Positions 31,859 through 42,100 of a stretch of 52,711 bases of DNA are shown here, one piece after another. Position numbers and translations under genes: made by a program. This DNA comes from Clostridia bacterium (GTDB lineage: Bacteria > Bacillota > Clostridia > TANB77 > CAG-508): positions 1 through 52,711 of the forward strand of contig JAFQSS010000004.1 of the NCBI GenBank assembly GCA_017409455.1. The letters are read 5' to 3'. The notes under the pieces are model-generated. The model was given only the letters and a program-made list of their open reading frames with translations, was not told the origin of the DNA and made no database searches. Numbering within the stretch: the stretch's first letter is position 1; each line of letters begins with the position of its first letter.

Positions 31859-34800
31859 TTATAAAAACTTATAACTTATCTTTCTTAAAATTCCTTTTGC
31901 AGGGTAAATCTCTTTTATTATTCTTTTAGCATTTTTAATATTCTTTTTAGTCATATTATCTTTTTGCACTATATACAATTTGATTAAATCTTTTTCATTC
32001 AAATCTTGCGCTAATGACTTAAATCTTATCATTTTACTTCCGTTTTTTTGCATTTCTAATATAGCTAAAATCAACAATAAGCCAAACGAATATGTTTCTT
32101 CAATCAATTTTTCACATTTAACTTTCATCATTTCTGAATTTTCTAATTCAGCAATTTCATCAACTATCTTCCATGCATTTGAATCCATTCCTTGAAGACC
32201 ATAAACTCTCTCTATTATCATATCCTCTTTAGCTTTTTCTTTTCTTTGTGTAATCCTATTTATAACTGTTCTTCTATCATCTGTATTATCTACTAATTGA
32301 GGATTTACAATCTCTTTGTTTTTTGCACTTGAATTTGTTTTTTCATCATCCTTCATATTCTCTAATCCAGGATTATATATTTTTATGTTAAAATGTGTTG
32401 CTAAATTTTCTTCCATTATATTAGAATTTCCATCAAACTCTTCTAATAATTGATATGTATTTATAAGCATTTGTCTCTTTTGGAATAATATATTTTCATG
32501 AATCCAACGTATCATCCCTCTTACTATATCTTGCATGTTATTAGATTGACTAATTTCATCAATTAATTTATCATTATCTTTCATATTTATTTCAAGTATT
32601 TTTTGTATTGCTTTAGCTATATAATCATGCAAATCATAAAAATATAAGTTCTTACACCATAATTTATATGTTGTGATATAATCTCTTTTTATAGCACTTT
32701 TTGAATCTGTATATAACCAAACATCTATAAAAGATATTAAGAATAATATATATATTACAAAGTTATATTCTTTTCTACCTTTTGTATCTAACGATATTAT
32801 TACTCTGCTAGAATCAAGTTCTCCTTGAATATTTTTGCATATTCCATTATATAAAGTATCAAATGCTTTTAATTCCTCTTCTTCATCTTTTAAGTAATTT
32901 AATATATAGTTTTTGTTAGCTATATCTATATATTCATTATTATTTTTAATCATAATATCATGTATTTCATTTACAGGTATATTTAAATCAAATATACTGT
33001 CTAGAACTTTTTCTTTTCGTTTCATATATCCTATTATAATATTTGATTCTTGATCACTTCTACCAACTCTTCCACCTTCCTGATATAGCCATTCTTTTGA
33101 TGGTGGAATTCCTATACAAATTATATTTCTTAAATTAGGAATATTTATACCTACAACAAAATCATCATTAGCTAATAATATTGTTTTTATACCGTGTCTA
33201 AACATTTCATAAGTTTGCTTTGTATTATCCCATAAAACAACGTGATCTTTTAATGTTTCATTTTTATAAAATTCTTTGTATATTTCTCTTAAGATTTTAG
33301 GATCATTGTTAATTATCAATGTTAAATTAGGTTGAACTTTAGTTGAACAATCACACAAACTATTGGTTTCATAAGAATTTTCAAAAACATTTATTACATT
33401 TTTAATTAAAGAATCTAAGTTGTCTCCTTTAATAATATTATATTGTATATTTCCTCTACTCATTGAAACAGGTGACATTACTTTGATTTCTTTTTCTTTA
33501 AATTGTAATTTTATATCTTTTAAAACAACATTTGAAGCAGTAGCCGTAAACATTGTTATTTGGGCATTTTTAATTTTTTCTACTATAACTTTACTTAATG
33601 CTAAATAACTTGGGTTAAAACTATGTCCCCATACAGATATATAATGACATTCGTCTAAAACTATATTGAAAATTTCATTATTACTATCTAATAATTCTAA
33701 ATATTTCAACATTCTATCATGTAGAAAAGTCTCTGTTGTTGAATAATTTATTATAGATTCTTGTGTTACTTTATCTTTATCTAATACACTAACTAAATCA
33801 AATTCATTTTCATGCAAGTTTGTTATTTGGTCATATAATAATATTTCTGTCGGAGATATTATTATTGTTTTTAATGGCTGTAATATTGCCATATATTGAT
33901 AAATTAATGATTTCCCATATCCTGTTGGTAAAATTCCTACATTTAATTGTTGGTTTGTAGATTGTATAATATTACTAATAATTTCAAGCTGACCTTTTCT
34001 AAATTCTCTAAATTTAAATATTTCATATAAAAGTTTTTCGTAGTGTATTTTATTTGCTTGTGAAAAAGTATATTCAATTCTTCTACTAGTCCAAACTTGT
34101 TGTTTATTATTAAATTTAAAATCTTCGTCAATTATTTCATAAGGAATTTGTTTTTCATTTATTTTTATTCCAGCCTCACGATTTTCAATTATTCTACATT
34201 TTATATCTTCTACTTTATTTTTTACTAAATGATTAAATAATTTAATATAATAATTTAAATTATTACAAGCTAATTTTACATATTCTATATTTGATTTATT
34301 TATAGCAATTTGGTTATTTTGTTCTATTAAAAGTTCTCCATTCTTTATTGCATTCAATATAATCATTTGGAAGTAGTATACATTATTAATTTCTTGCTCA
34401 TTAAGTTTCATCTGTTCTAAGTAATCTGTTTTTGGTATTATTTTGGTTCTAATTAATAAATTATGTATTACTGCAAAAATAGCTAAATCGGGTTTTACAA
34501 TATTATTATAGTTCCTTTTTAATTTAAGAATCTTTCCATTTTGATTATAACAACTAGAATAGTATATATCTCCTTCTTTTCCTTGTGATTCATCAGCAAT
34601 TTCCTTATCTAGCTGAAGCTCTGTTTTGATTCTAAGTTCATTTTCAAAATCAAAATATGGAATACTATAATCAGTATTGTTTCTTTTCATGTATTTTTGA
34701 TATTCGTTTAATATTTCTAATATTTTCTTATAATCAATATTACTAATATCATTGTTATATATATAAGCATCTCTTTGATTTCTTATGTAATGAAGATTAC

Positions 34801-35002
34801 TTAATAGTATTACATCTTTGATTTTAAACCATTCTTTTACTTCTTCATTATCACTATTTTGAAAAGCATATTTATATATTAGGTCTATATAGTTCATAGC
34901 TTCATTTAGTATATATGGATCTTTTATTATAGTTCTTTGAATTATTGAGTTTTGTAAATTTCTTATTTTGCCTTTTATTTGTTCATAAGCCCCATTTTTC
35001 AT
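31859..35002 (-). CDS. large RecQ-like superfamily 2 helicase
   Basis: 1047 aa. The central helicase (about residues 320-690) has RecQ-type features: FKFREFRKGQLEII before motif I, motif I GILPTGYGKSL (356-366), DECH box (450-453) followed by SVWGHSFNPSYL, TATAS (487-490), and motif VI YQEGGRVGRSDQ (640-651). It lacks the RecQ zinc and HRDC domains. A helical N-terminal region of ~320 residues and a ~350-residue C-terminal region are unknown to me. AAGGAGTTGAACAT precedes the ATG. Possibly DNA repair or phage defence; the context does not decide. Confidence 0.88.
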   Translation of the reverse strand: MKNGAYEQIKGKIRNLQNSIIQRTIIKDPYILNEAMNYIDLIYKYAFQNSDNEEVKEWFKIKDVILLSNLHYIRNQRDAYIYNNDISNIDYKKILEILNEYQKYMKRNNTDYSIPYFDFENELRIKTELQLDKEIADESQGKEGDIYYSSCYNQNGKILKLKRNYNNIVKPDLAIFAVIHNLLIRTKIIPKTDYLEQMKLNEQEINNVYYFQMIILNAIKNGELLIEQNNQIAINKSNIEYVKLACNNLNYYIKLFNHLVKNKVEDIKCRIIENREAGIKINEKQIPYEIIDEDFKFNNKQQVWTSRRIEYTFSQANKIHYEKLLYEIFKFREFRKGQLEIISNIIQSTNQQLNVGILPTGYGKSLIYQYMAILQPLKTIIISPTEILLYDQITNLHENEFDLVSVLDKDKVTQESIINYSTTETFLHDRMLKYLELLDSNNEIFNIVLDECHYISVWGHSFNPSYLALSKVIVEKIKNAQITMFTATASNVVLKDIKLQFKEKEIKVMSPVSMSRGNIQYNIIKGDNLDSLIKNVINVFENSYETNSLCDCSTKVQPNLTLIINNDPKILREIYKEFYKNETLKDHVVLWDNTKQTYEMFRHGIKTILLANDDFVVGINIPNLRNIICIGIPPSKEWLYQEGGRVGRSDQESNIIIGYMKRKEKVLDSIFDLNIPVNEIHDIMIKNNNEYIDIANKNYILNYLKDEEEELKAFDTLYNGICKNIQGELDSSRVIISLDTKGRKEYNFVIYILFLISFIDVWLYTDSKSAIKRDYITTYKLWCKNLYFYDLHDYIAKAIQKILEINMKDNDKLIDEISQSNNMQDIVRGMIRWIHENILFQKRQMLINTYQLLEEFDGNSNIMEENLATHFNIKIYNPGLENMKDDEKTNSSAKNKEIVNPQLVDNTDDRRTVINRITQRKEKAKEDMIIERVYGLQGMDSNAWKIVDEIAELENSEMMKVKCEKLIEETYSFGLLLILAILEMQKNGSKMIRFKSLAQDLNEKDLIKLYIVQKDNMTKKNIKNAKRIIKEIYPAKGILRKISYKFL

Positions 35003-35029
35003 ATGTTCAACTCCTTCATTGGATTTAAA

Positions 35030-35060
35030 TAAAAGAAGCTAAATTTAACTAGCTTCTTTG
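35030..35060. terminator. terminator after the coiled-coil gene
   Basis: AAAGAAGCTA and TAGCTTCTTT pair across an 8-base loop with T runs on both strands. It separates the coiled-coil gene from the helicase gene, which weakens the case for one operon. Confidence 0.7.
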
Positions 35061-35061
35061 T

Positions 35062-35973
35062 TTATTCTCCTCTGCCTTCTGGTAAAGCATTTGGTAATTC
35101 AATTTTTATTCTAACTCTAATTTTTAATACATAAGAAACTGCTCTTCCTAATTTACTGTTTTTAATTTTTTGCCATAATGATGGTTTTTCTTCAAATAAA
35201 ACAGATTCTTCATACTCTAGTAGCTCTTGTTTTTCAGTTTCTTCTTTTATTGCTGATACTGGTGTTTCATTATTCTCCTGTACATTATCTATAGCTACCA
35301 TTTCTTCTATAGAAGCTTCTTCCTCTATTGTTTCTTCTACTACATCAACTGGCTTTGGAATCGTTTTTAATGCTTCTGCAACTTCAATTCCTATATAACT
35401 TAAAGCTTTTGATCTGTCTTCTGTTCTTTCCATATCTATTTCAATATGTAAATTAGTTTCTAAATTATTTATTCTTGCATTTAGTAGTTTTAAGGCATCT
35501 TGATAATTCTGGCTTTTTCTATTTTTGTCTTTACCTACTAATTTTAATGTTTCGATTAATTCTTCTGAAAATTGGCCATTTGCCTCTTCAACTTTTTCTT
35601 TCCAATCTTCTTCTCTATTTTCTACTGATTCTACAAGTTCTCTTAATTTACCTGCTAATGCAATATTTTCTTCTCTTTGTCTTATTAATTCTTCAACTTT
35701 TTTTGTATTTTCCTCAAATTGAATAGTTGCATATTCAACTAGACCGTAAGCTGCTTTATAAACATTTACAGGAAAGTTCTTTTTCTTTGGATATTCTATT
35801 AAATATGCTTTTACAGATTCAATTAAGTCTTTAAAATATGTATCATCTTCTAATTGAATTATTTGCTTTTTACTATTTGGATTTATCATCTTTTGAACTT
35901 TATCTATATTTGATAATATTTTCTCTTCAGTGATAACCATTCTCACATTTACTATGCCTGATTTTCTAGACAT
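35062..35973 (-). CDS. unknown coiled-coil protein
   Basis: 303 aa, no signal peptide or membrane segment. Residues ~85-165 form a likely coiled coil (EENTKKVEELIRQREENIAL; LNARINNLETNLHIEID), residues ~205-255 are an acidic linker, and a basic C-terminus (KKNSKLGRA-like, KIRVRIKIELP) ends the protein. I do not recognise the family. A good promoter (36021-36049) and GAAGGAGGAATTTGC ribosome site precede it. A terminator separates it from the helicase downstream. Confidence 0.72.
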   Translation of the reverse strand: MSRKSGIVNVRMVITEEKILSNIDKVQKMINPNSKKQIIQLEDDTYFKDLIESVKAYLIEYPKKKNFPVNVYKAAYGLVEYATIQFEENTKKVEELIRQREENIALAGKLRELVESVENREEDWKEKVEEANGQFSEELIETLKLVGKDKNRKSQNYQDALKLLNARINNLETNLHIEIDMERTEDRSKALSYIGIEVAEALKTIPKPVDVVEETIEEEASIEEMVAIDNVQENNETPVSAIKEETEKQELLEYEESVLFEEKPSLWQKIKNSKLGRAVSYVLKIRVRIKIELPNALPEGRGE

Positions 35974-36020
35974 TGCAAATTCCTCCTTCTTCCTATGTAG
36001 TCAATACAATAATTACTTTT

Positions 36021-36049
36021 ATTATAACTCAACTTTTTTAAACATACAA
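36021..36049 (-). promoter_or_regulatory. promoter of the coiled-coil gene
   Basis: Minus strand: TTGTAT (36044-36049), 17-base spacer, TATAAT (36021-36026). Confidence 0.65.
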
Positions 36050-36120
36050 GGCTTTTCTAAGCATTTTTATGTTACATTTTTATGACATTTTTCAACGCTT
36101 TTGTAATATTTTTGTAATAT

Positions 36121-37839
36121 TTATTTTGCCAAAATCTTTTTCATTTCTTCATGTCTCTTAATTTTTAAAGTAGTAGTTTTAATAAGCTCTTCTTCTGTAA
36201 TAATCATTTCTTTAATATATTTGTATTTAGGCATTAAACTATTTACCTCTTTAACTTTATTCCATAAAAATTCTCTAATATTATCTTCACCTTCAATGTT
36301 ATAAAGTTCCTTAATTAAATCTTTATCATAAACAAGTTTTGAACAAACTTTAATATCTCCATCATCATCTTTTTTCTCATAAACAAAAGATTCTTTAATC
36401 CCTTCAACTTTGTTTAATAAGTTTTCAAGTTCTTCTGGATATACATTTTTTCCGTTATTTAGTACTATTACACTTTTCTTTCTTCCTGCTATGTAGATGT
36501 ATCCGTCTTTATCAATTTTAGCTAAATCTCCTGTATGTAACCATCCTTGTTTATCAAGAGCTGATTTTGTAGCATCTTCATTTTCATAATATCCAAGCAT
36601 TATTGAAGGACCCTTTGCCAGCAATTCTCCTATACCCTCTTCATCTGGATTTTCTATTTTTACTTCTACACTAGGAAATTTCTTTCCTATTGCACCTATT
36701 CTTCTTTCCTTAGGAGTTTCAGCAGCTATTACTGGAGATGATTCTGTTAATCCATATCCTTGTATTAAACTAATTCCTAAATTATTAAAACCTTTTTGTG
36801 TTTCTATATCTAATGGAGCTCCACCTGCTACCGCTATGTTTAGTGCACCACCTAAATTGTCATGTATTTCTTTAAATACTTTCTTTCTAACATCTATTCC
36901 AAATTTTAGTAATGCTTGGGAAATTTTTATTCCTTTTTGTACAGCTTCTAGTTTTCCTTTTTTCTCAATAGTTTTCATTACTTTTCTATACATTACCTCA
37001 TAAACTGCTGGCACTGAAATCATAGCTGTTATTTTGAATTCCTTTAAATTATCTGCTATATGTTTTACACCTTCGCAAAAACATATACAAGCACCTATAG
37101 ATACTATATATAAGAATCCTACTGTACATTCAAATACATGATGTAATGGTAAAAATGATAGAAGTCTATCTTCATACGACATTCCAAATCTTTCATGTAT
37201 ATCCATTATGTTCGTAACAATATTTTTATGTGATAACATTACTGCTTTTGACATAGCTGTAGTTCCAGATGTAAATAACATTATTCCCATACTATCTGGA
37301 TATATTTTTGCATCTAAAAATTTTCTATTTCCTTCTAATAATAACTTTCTTCCCTTTTCTACTAATGCTTTTTGTGAATATATTCCATTTGTATTTTCTT
37401 CTAAATCCATTGATATGAAATATTTTAAATTTGTATTTTTCTTACTTCTTAATGAATTCATAATCTCGTCATATTTGCTTGAATAGAATATAGCTTCTAC
37501 TTGAGAACGTAGAATTAAACTTTCTATTTCATTTTCAGGTAAAGCTTTATCTAATGGCACAACAACCCCAGTACCTGTTGCAATTGACAAGTAAGCAAGT
37601 TCCCATTCATATCTATTGTCTGATATAACTGCTATTCTTTTATCTTTTAGCCCCATTTTTATCAGTGTTGTACCTAATGCATTTATATCGTCTCTAAATT
37701 CTTTATGTGTAATTGTTCTGAACTGTCCTGGTGTTTCTGTCTTATACATAAATGCTGGTCTATCTCCATATACTTCTCCTGATTGTTTTAGCATATCTTT
37801 TAAATCTCTAAATTTCATATTTTTTGATTTTACTCCCAT
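36121..37839 (-). CDS. AMP-forming long-chain acyl-CoA ligase-like enzyme
   Basis: 572 aa. Adenylation superfamily: P-loop LFTSGTTAMSKAV, LIQGYGLTESSP, and TGDLAKIDKDGYIYIAGRKK with the C-terminal lysine-bearing domain. Most like long-chain fatty acid-CoA ligases. The start ATG (37837-37839) overlaps the TetR stop by one base (TAATG), with GAGGAG upstream, so both are one operon and the TetR protein probably controls fatty-acid activation. Substrate is inferred only. Confidence 0.9.
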   Translation of the reverse strand: MGVKSKNMKFRDLKDMLKQSGEVYGDRPAFMYKTETPGQFRTITHKEFRDDINALGTTLIKMGLKDKRIAVISDNRYEWELAYLSIATGTGVVVPLDKALPENEIESLILRSQVEAIFYSSKYDEIMNSLRSKKNTNLKYFISMDLEENTNGIYSQKALVEKGRKLLLEGNRKFLDAKIYPDSMGIMLFTSGTTAMSKAVMLSHKNIVTNIMDIHERFGMSYEDRLLSFLPLHHVFECTVGFLYIVSIGACICFCEGVKHIADNLKEFKITAMISVPAVYEVMYRKVMKTIEKKGKLEAVQKGIKISQALLKFGIDVRKKVFKEIHDNLGGALNIAVAGGAPLDIETQKGFNNLGISLIQGYGLTESSPVIAAETPKERRIGAIGKKFPSVEVKIENPDEEGIGELLAKGPSIMLGYYENEDATKSALDKQGWLHTGDLAKIDKDGYIYIAGRKKSVIVLNNGKNVYPEELENLLNKVEGIKESFVYEKKDDDGDIKVCSKLVYDKDLIKELYNIEGEDNIREFLWNKVKEVNSLMPKYKYIKEMIITEEELIKTTTLKIKRHEEMKKILAK

Positions 37840-38426
37840 TATAATTTCTCCTCTTTCTGTTTTACTCGTAATCCATTTATTACTGTATTTTCATATTCAT
37901 TATACAATTTCATTATATCCATGTTTTCGTCTTCTCTTTTTTTATAAACAAGTGTTGAACATATTAAACCATATATTTCTGAAGCTATTGCTCTGGTGTC
38001 TCCATTTTTTATCTCACCTTTTTCGATTCCTTGTTGTACAATTTTTTCTATTTGTCCTATATATTCATACACTAGACTTTGACACTTTTTATGTCTTTCT
38101 TCATTTCCCCAAAATTGGCTTAATATAATTGTTATTATATCTTCATATTTAGCTACAATTTTTATTTGAATTAGTACTATTGCCTTTATTTTATCTATAT
38201 AATTATTTCGTTTCGCTGTTTTTATATCTACACTATTTTGTAGTAATTTTATTCCCTCTTCTATTAGAAAATTGAATATTTCTTCTTTACTCGAAAAATG
38301 ATAATATAACGTTCCTTTTGCCACACCAACTGTAGCTGTTATATCTTCTATGCTTGTTGCATCATACCCTTTTTCTGCAAATAGTTTCATTGAAGTCTCA
38401 AATATTTTTCTTTTAGTTTTATTCAT
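37839..38426 (-). CDS. TetR-family transcriptional regulator
   Basis: 195 aa. N-terminal HTH with IFETSMKLFAEKGYDATSIE, then TVGVAKGTLYYHFSSKEEI; the rest is the ligand-binding helical domain. Start set at ATG 38426 after AGGTGAAGT; a GTG three codons earlier is possible. Coupled with an acyl-CoA ligase gene, so a fatty acyl ligand is plausible. A strong promoter lies at 38462-38490 and a DnaA-box cluster further upstream. Confidence 0.9.
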   Translation of the reverse strand: MNKTKRKIFETSMKLFAEKGYDATSIEDITATVGVAKGTLYYHFSSKEEIFNFLIEEGIKLLQNSVDIKTAKRNNYIDKIKAIVLIQIKIVAKYEDIITIILSQFWGNEERHKKCQSLVYEYIGQIEKIVQQGIEKGEIKNGDTRAIASEIYGLICSTLVYKKREDENMDIMKLYNEYENTVINGLRVKQKEEKL

Positions 38427-38461
38427 ATACTTCACCTATTATCTCTGATTTTTTCACTGAT

Positions 38462-38490
38462 ATTATATAATGTTGTAGCTGTTTTTGCAA
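38462..38490 (-). promoter_or_regulatory. promoter of the tetR-acyl-CoA ligase operon
   Basis: Minus strand: TTGCAA (38485-38490), 17-base spacer, TATAAT (38462-38467), 36 bases before the TetR start. Confidence 0.75.
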
Positions 38491-38574
38491 GACTTTTTTA
38501 TTTTTCGAACTAGTAGTCAATTTTCTTTTTTTATTTTATGTATCCTTGCAGGTTTACGTTTTAAAAGTTTATTT

Positions 38575-38670
38575 TTATCCACATACCTGTGGATAATGTG
38601 GATAACTATGTGAATAACTTTAAAATAGCGATATCTTTTTTATAAGTTATTCACATACAATTGTTGATAA
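38575..38670. promoter_or_regulatory. cluster of DnaA-box-like 9-mers
   Basis: Exact consensus TTATCCACA occurs at 38575-38583 (+), 38588-38596 (-) and 38597-38605 (-). TTATTCACA occurs at 38609-38617 (-) and 38647-38655 (+), and TTATCAACA at 38662-38670 (-). A 29-base AT-rich gap splits the group. Candidate DnaA titration or regulatory cluster, or a replication origin element. Confidence 0.75.
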
Positions 38671-38739
38671 CTTTCTTTTTACATTTATTTGTATTTTTAA
38701 TTTTGATTTATGTAGCCTATATTTTAATTGTAAAAAAAA

Positions 38740-38767
38740 TACAGCGACATATCACTGTACTTTTTGT
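38740..38767 (-). terminator. DUF1294 gene terminator
   Basis: TACAGTGA and TCGCTGTA (one G-T pair) around a 4-base loop, then a T run on the minus strand. Confidence 0.65.
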
Positions 38768-38772
38768 TTAAT

Positions 38773-39078
38773 CTAATAAAAAAATTTAATATAAATAATT
38801 GCTACAATTTCTAAGATTACTAATGCAGGCAGTCCTACTGTGAATTTTAATTTTTTAGTTTTATGTCTAAACGTATACATTCCAGCTATTGTTCCAATTC
38901 CTCCACCTAATGCAGTTACAATAAATAATGTTTGTTCCGGAATTCTCCATTTTCCTTTTTTAGCTTTTCTTTTATCTGACCACATCATTAGAAATCCTAT
39001 TAAATTAATGACTAATAGATATATTAAAATGTTTTTTATTGTAAATATATCTGTTATTGAAATTGCATTTTCAAACAT
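38773..39078 (-). CDS. DUF1294 small membrane protein
   Basis: 101 aa with about three hydrophobic segments (near residues 12-28, 48-66, 82-100). DKRKAKKGKWRIPEQTLFIV then ALGGGIGTIAGMYTFRHKT is the DUF1294 signature. Role unknown. The ATG at 39078 has AAAAGGAGAAAAGTT upstream. A longer reading to 39171 encodes [17 protein letters not shown] from a family A palindrome and is not real. Confidence 0.9.
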   Translation of the reverse strand: MFENAISITDIFTIKNILIYLLVINLIGFLMMWSDKRKAKKGKWRIPEQTLFIVTALGGGIGTIAGMYTFRHKTKKLKFTVGLPALVILEIVAIIYIKFFY

Positions 39079-39096
39079 AACTTTTCTCCTTTTAAG

Positions 39097-39165
39097 GGTC
39101 TGTCCCAAATTTCGCGAAATTGGGGACGGTCCTTTTTTTCGCGAAATTGAGGACCGCCCCCAATT
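39097..39165. repeat. family A palindrome, copy 3 (degenerate, compound)
   Basis: A mutated and partly duplicated copy: GGGTCTGTCCCAAATTTCGCG, then GGGGACGGTCC with seven T and CGCG, then GAGGACCGCCCCC. Pairing is imperfect, unlike copies 1 and 2. It lies between the polC stop (39168) and the DUF1294 start. Confidence 0.85.
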
Positions 39166-39167
39166 TT

Positions 39168-42100
39168 TCACCCAAATAAACTTAATTGATTACTTTGGCT
39201 CATTCCTTCTAAACATCCAAATTGGCGTAACAATTCTGTTACAGAATCACCAACTTTTGCACGAATTTTCATATCATCTATTGACATAAATTTTTCTTCT
39301 TCACGTGCTTTCATTATACCCTCAGCAGCAACATTTCCAAGACCTGCTATACTATTTAAAGGTGGTCTTAAATATTCCCCTTCAATTAAGAATTTTGTTG
39401 CATGTGATTTGTATAAATCTATTGGTAAAAATTTAATTCCTCTTTCATACATTTCAAGAACGATCTCTAAATCATCATACATTTCTTTGTCTTTTGGTGT
39501 TGCGTTATTTCCCATCATTTCAATTTCTTTCATTTTGTTTTTTACTTTTTCTTTTCCATTTATCATAAATTCTGCATCAAACGCTTTTGCTCTGATTGAA
39601 TAATATGCAGCATAATATGCAAGTGGAATATGTACTTTAAACCACGCTATTCTAAAGGCATTTGTTACATATGCTGCAGCATGTGCTTTAGGGAACATGT
39701 ATTTAATTTTTTCACATGATTTTATGTACCAATCTGGAATATCATATTGTTTCATTATTTCTTTAAATCCATTCCATTTTTCTGGATCTTTAAGCGCTTT
39801 TCCCTTACGAACTGTTTCCATTATTTTGAATGCTTTATCTGGTGGCAATCCTTTTTTCATTAAAAATACCATAATATCATCTCTACAACATATTGCTTCT
39901 TTAAGTGTTACAGTTCCTTGTTCTATTAATGATTGAGCATTTCCAAGCCATACATCTGTACCATGTGATAAGCCTGATATACGTATTAATTCATCAAAAG
40001 TTGTTGGCAAGGTGTCTAAAAGCATACCTCTAGCAAATTTAGTACCATATTCAGGTATTCCATAAGTTCCTACTTTTGAATTAATTTGCTCTGGCGTTAC
40101 ACCTAATGCATCTGTGGAATTAAATATTGACATTGTTTGTTTATCATCTAATGGTATATCTGTTGGAGCTACACCTGTCAAATCTTGTAACATACGAATT
40201 ACAGTCGGATCGTCGTGTCCTAGTATATCTAGTTTTAAAAGGTTTGCATCTATTGAGTGATAATCAAAATGTGTTGTTATAATATCTGATGTTGGGTCAT
40301 CTGCTGGATGTTGTACTGGTGTAAATTCATATATTTCTCTTCCTTTTGGAACTACTATAATTCCTCCCGGATGTTGTCCTGTTGTTCTTTTTATTCCTGT
40401 ACATCCGGCTGATATTCTTGTTATTTCTGCTTTATTTACAGGTATATTTCTTTCTTCATAATATTTTTTTACATATCCAAATGCTGTCTTATCAGCAACT
40501 GTACCTACTGTTCCAGCCTTAAATGTTGTTCCTTTTCCAAATATTACTTCTGTATATTTATGTGCTTTTGCTTGATATTCTCCTGAGAAGTTTAAGTCTA
40601 TATCAGGTTCTTTATCTCCATTAAATCCTAAGAATGTTTCAAATGGTATATCCATTCCATCTTTTGCAAGCTTGTGACCACAATTTGGACAATCTTTATC
40701 TGGTAAATCATATCCATTCCCTATTCCATAATCTGTGAAATCTGAATATTTACAATTCGGACATCTATAATGTGGTTGTAATGAGTTAACTTCTGTTATA
40801 CCTGTCATAAATGCTACAAGTGATGAACCTACAGAACCTCTTGAACCTACTATATATCCATCTTCATTTGATTTCCATACTAATTTTTGTGCAATAATAT
40901 ACATTACTGAGTATCCATTATTTATAATTGAATTTAATTCTTTTTCTAATCTAGTTTCAATTATTTCAGGCAATGGATCACCATATAATTCATGTGCTTT
41001 TTCATAAGTTATTCTTCTCAAATCATCTTCACATCCTGGAATATGTGGTGGACATTTTTCTGGTGATATTGGACAAATTCTATCACACATGTCTGCAATT
41101 TTATTTGTATTTTCTACTACTACTTCATATGCTTTTTCTTCACCTAAATAGCTAAATTCTTGTAACATTTCTTCTGTTGTTCTTAAATATAATGGTGCTT
41201 GATTATCTGCATCTTTATATCCTTGACCCGCTTCTAATATACGTCTATATATTTCATCTTGTGGATCCATAAAGTGAACATCACAAGTTGCAACAACCGG
41301 CTTATTCAACTTTTCTCCTAGTTGTACAATTTTTTTATTTAAATCTTTTAAATATTCTCTATCAGGAACTCTTCCTTCTCTTACTAAGAATTCATTGTTT
41401 CCCAAAGGTTGAATTTCTAAATAATCATAATCTTCTGCTATTTTTTCAATTTCTTCATCAGATTTTCCAAGTAATATTGCTTGATACAACTCTCCTGCTT
41501 CACACGCACTTCCTAATATTAGTCCTTCTGAATATTTTTTGTATAAACTTTTTAATATTCTTGGTTTTTTATAAAAATAATGTAAATGTGATAATGATAC
41601 TAGTTTATAAAGATTTTTTAGTCCTACATAATTTTTTGCTAAAATTATAGCATGATATGTATTTAATTTTTTGTATTCTTCTTTTGCTGATTCTTCGTCT
41701 TTTCCAACTTCATCAATTTCTTTGAGTGTTGTCACTCCTTTATCTTTTAGCATTTTTATCATTACATTAAATACTTTTACTGTTGTATCAACATCATCTA
41801 AAGCTCTATGGGCAACTTCTACTTTTATTCCTAATTCTTCTGCAATTTTTCCTAATTTATATTTTTTGAAATTCGGAAATAAATCTTTTGCAAGTGATAA
41901 AGTATCTATGTATGTATAATCAAAATTATATCCAAGTACTTTTGCATTATGTTTTAAATATCCAACATCAAATCCAGCATTATGTGCTACAATTACTGAA
42001 TCTCCTAGGAATTCCATTAATCTTGGAAATACTTTATCTATAGTTTCAGCATCTTTAACCATATCGTCTGTTATATTTGTAACTTCTACAACTCTTGGTG

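Larger units (their letters stand above)
38427..38772. other. 346-base intergenic region
   Basis: No gene seen. From right to left it holds the DUF1294 terminator (38740-38767), six DnaA-box-like 9-mers (38575-38670) and the tetR promoter. Confidence 0.6.

Noticed and set aside
38575-38670. Calling the DnaA-box cluster the chromosomal origin
   Set aside because: No dnaA, dnaN, recF or rpmH is nearby, and skew cannot be judged from one window. Reported only as a DnaA-box cluster.
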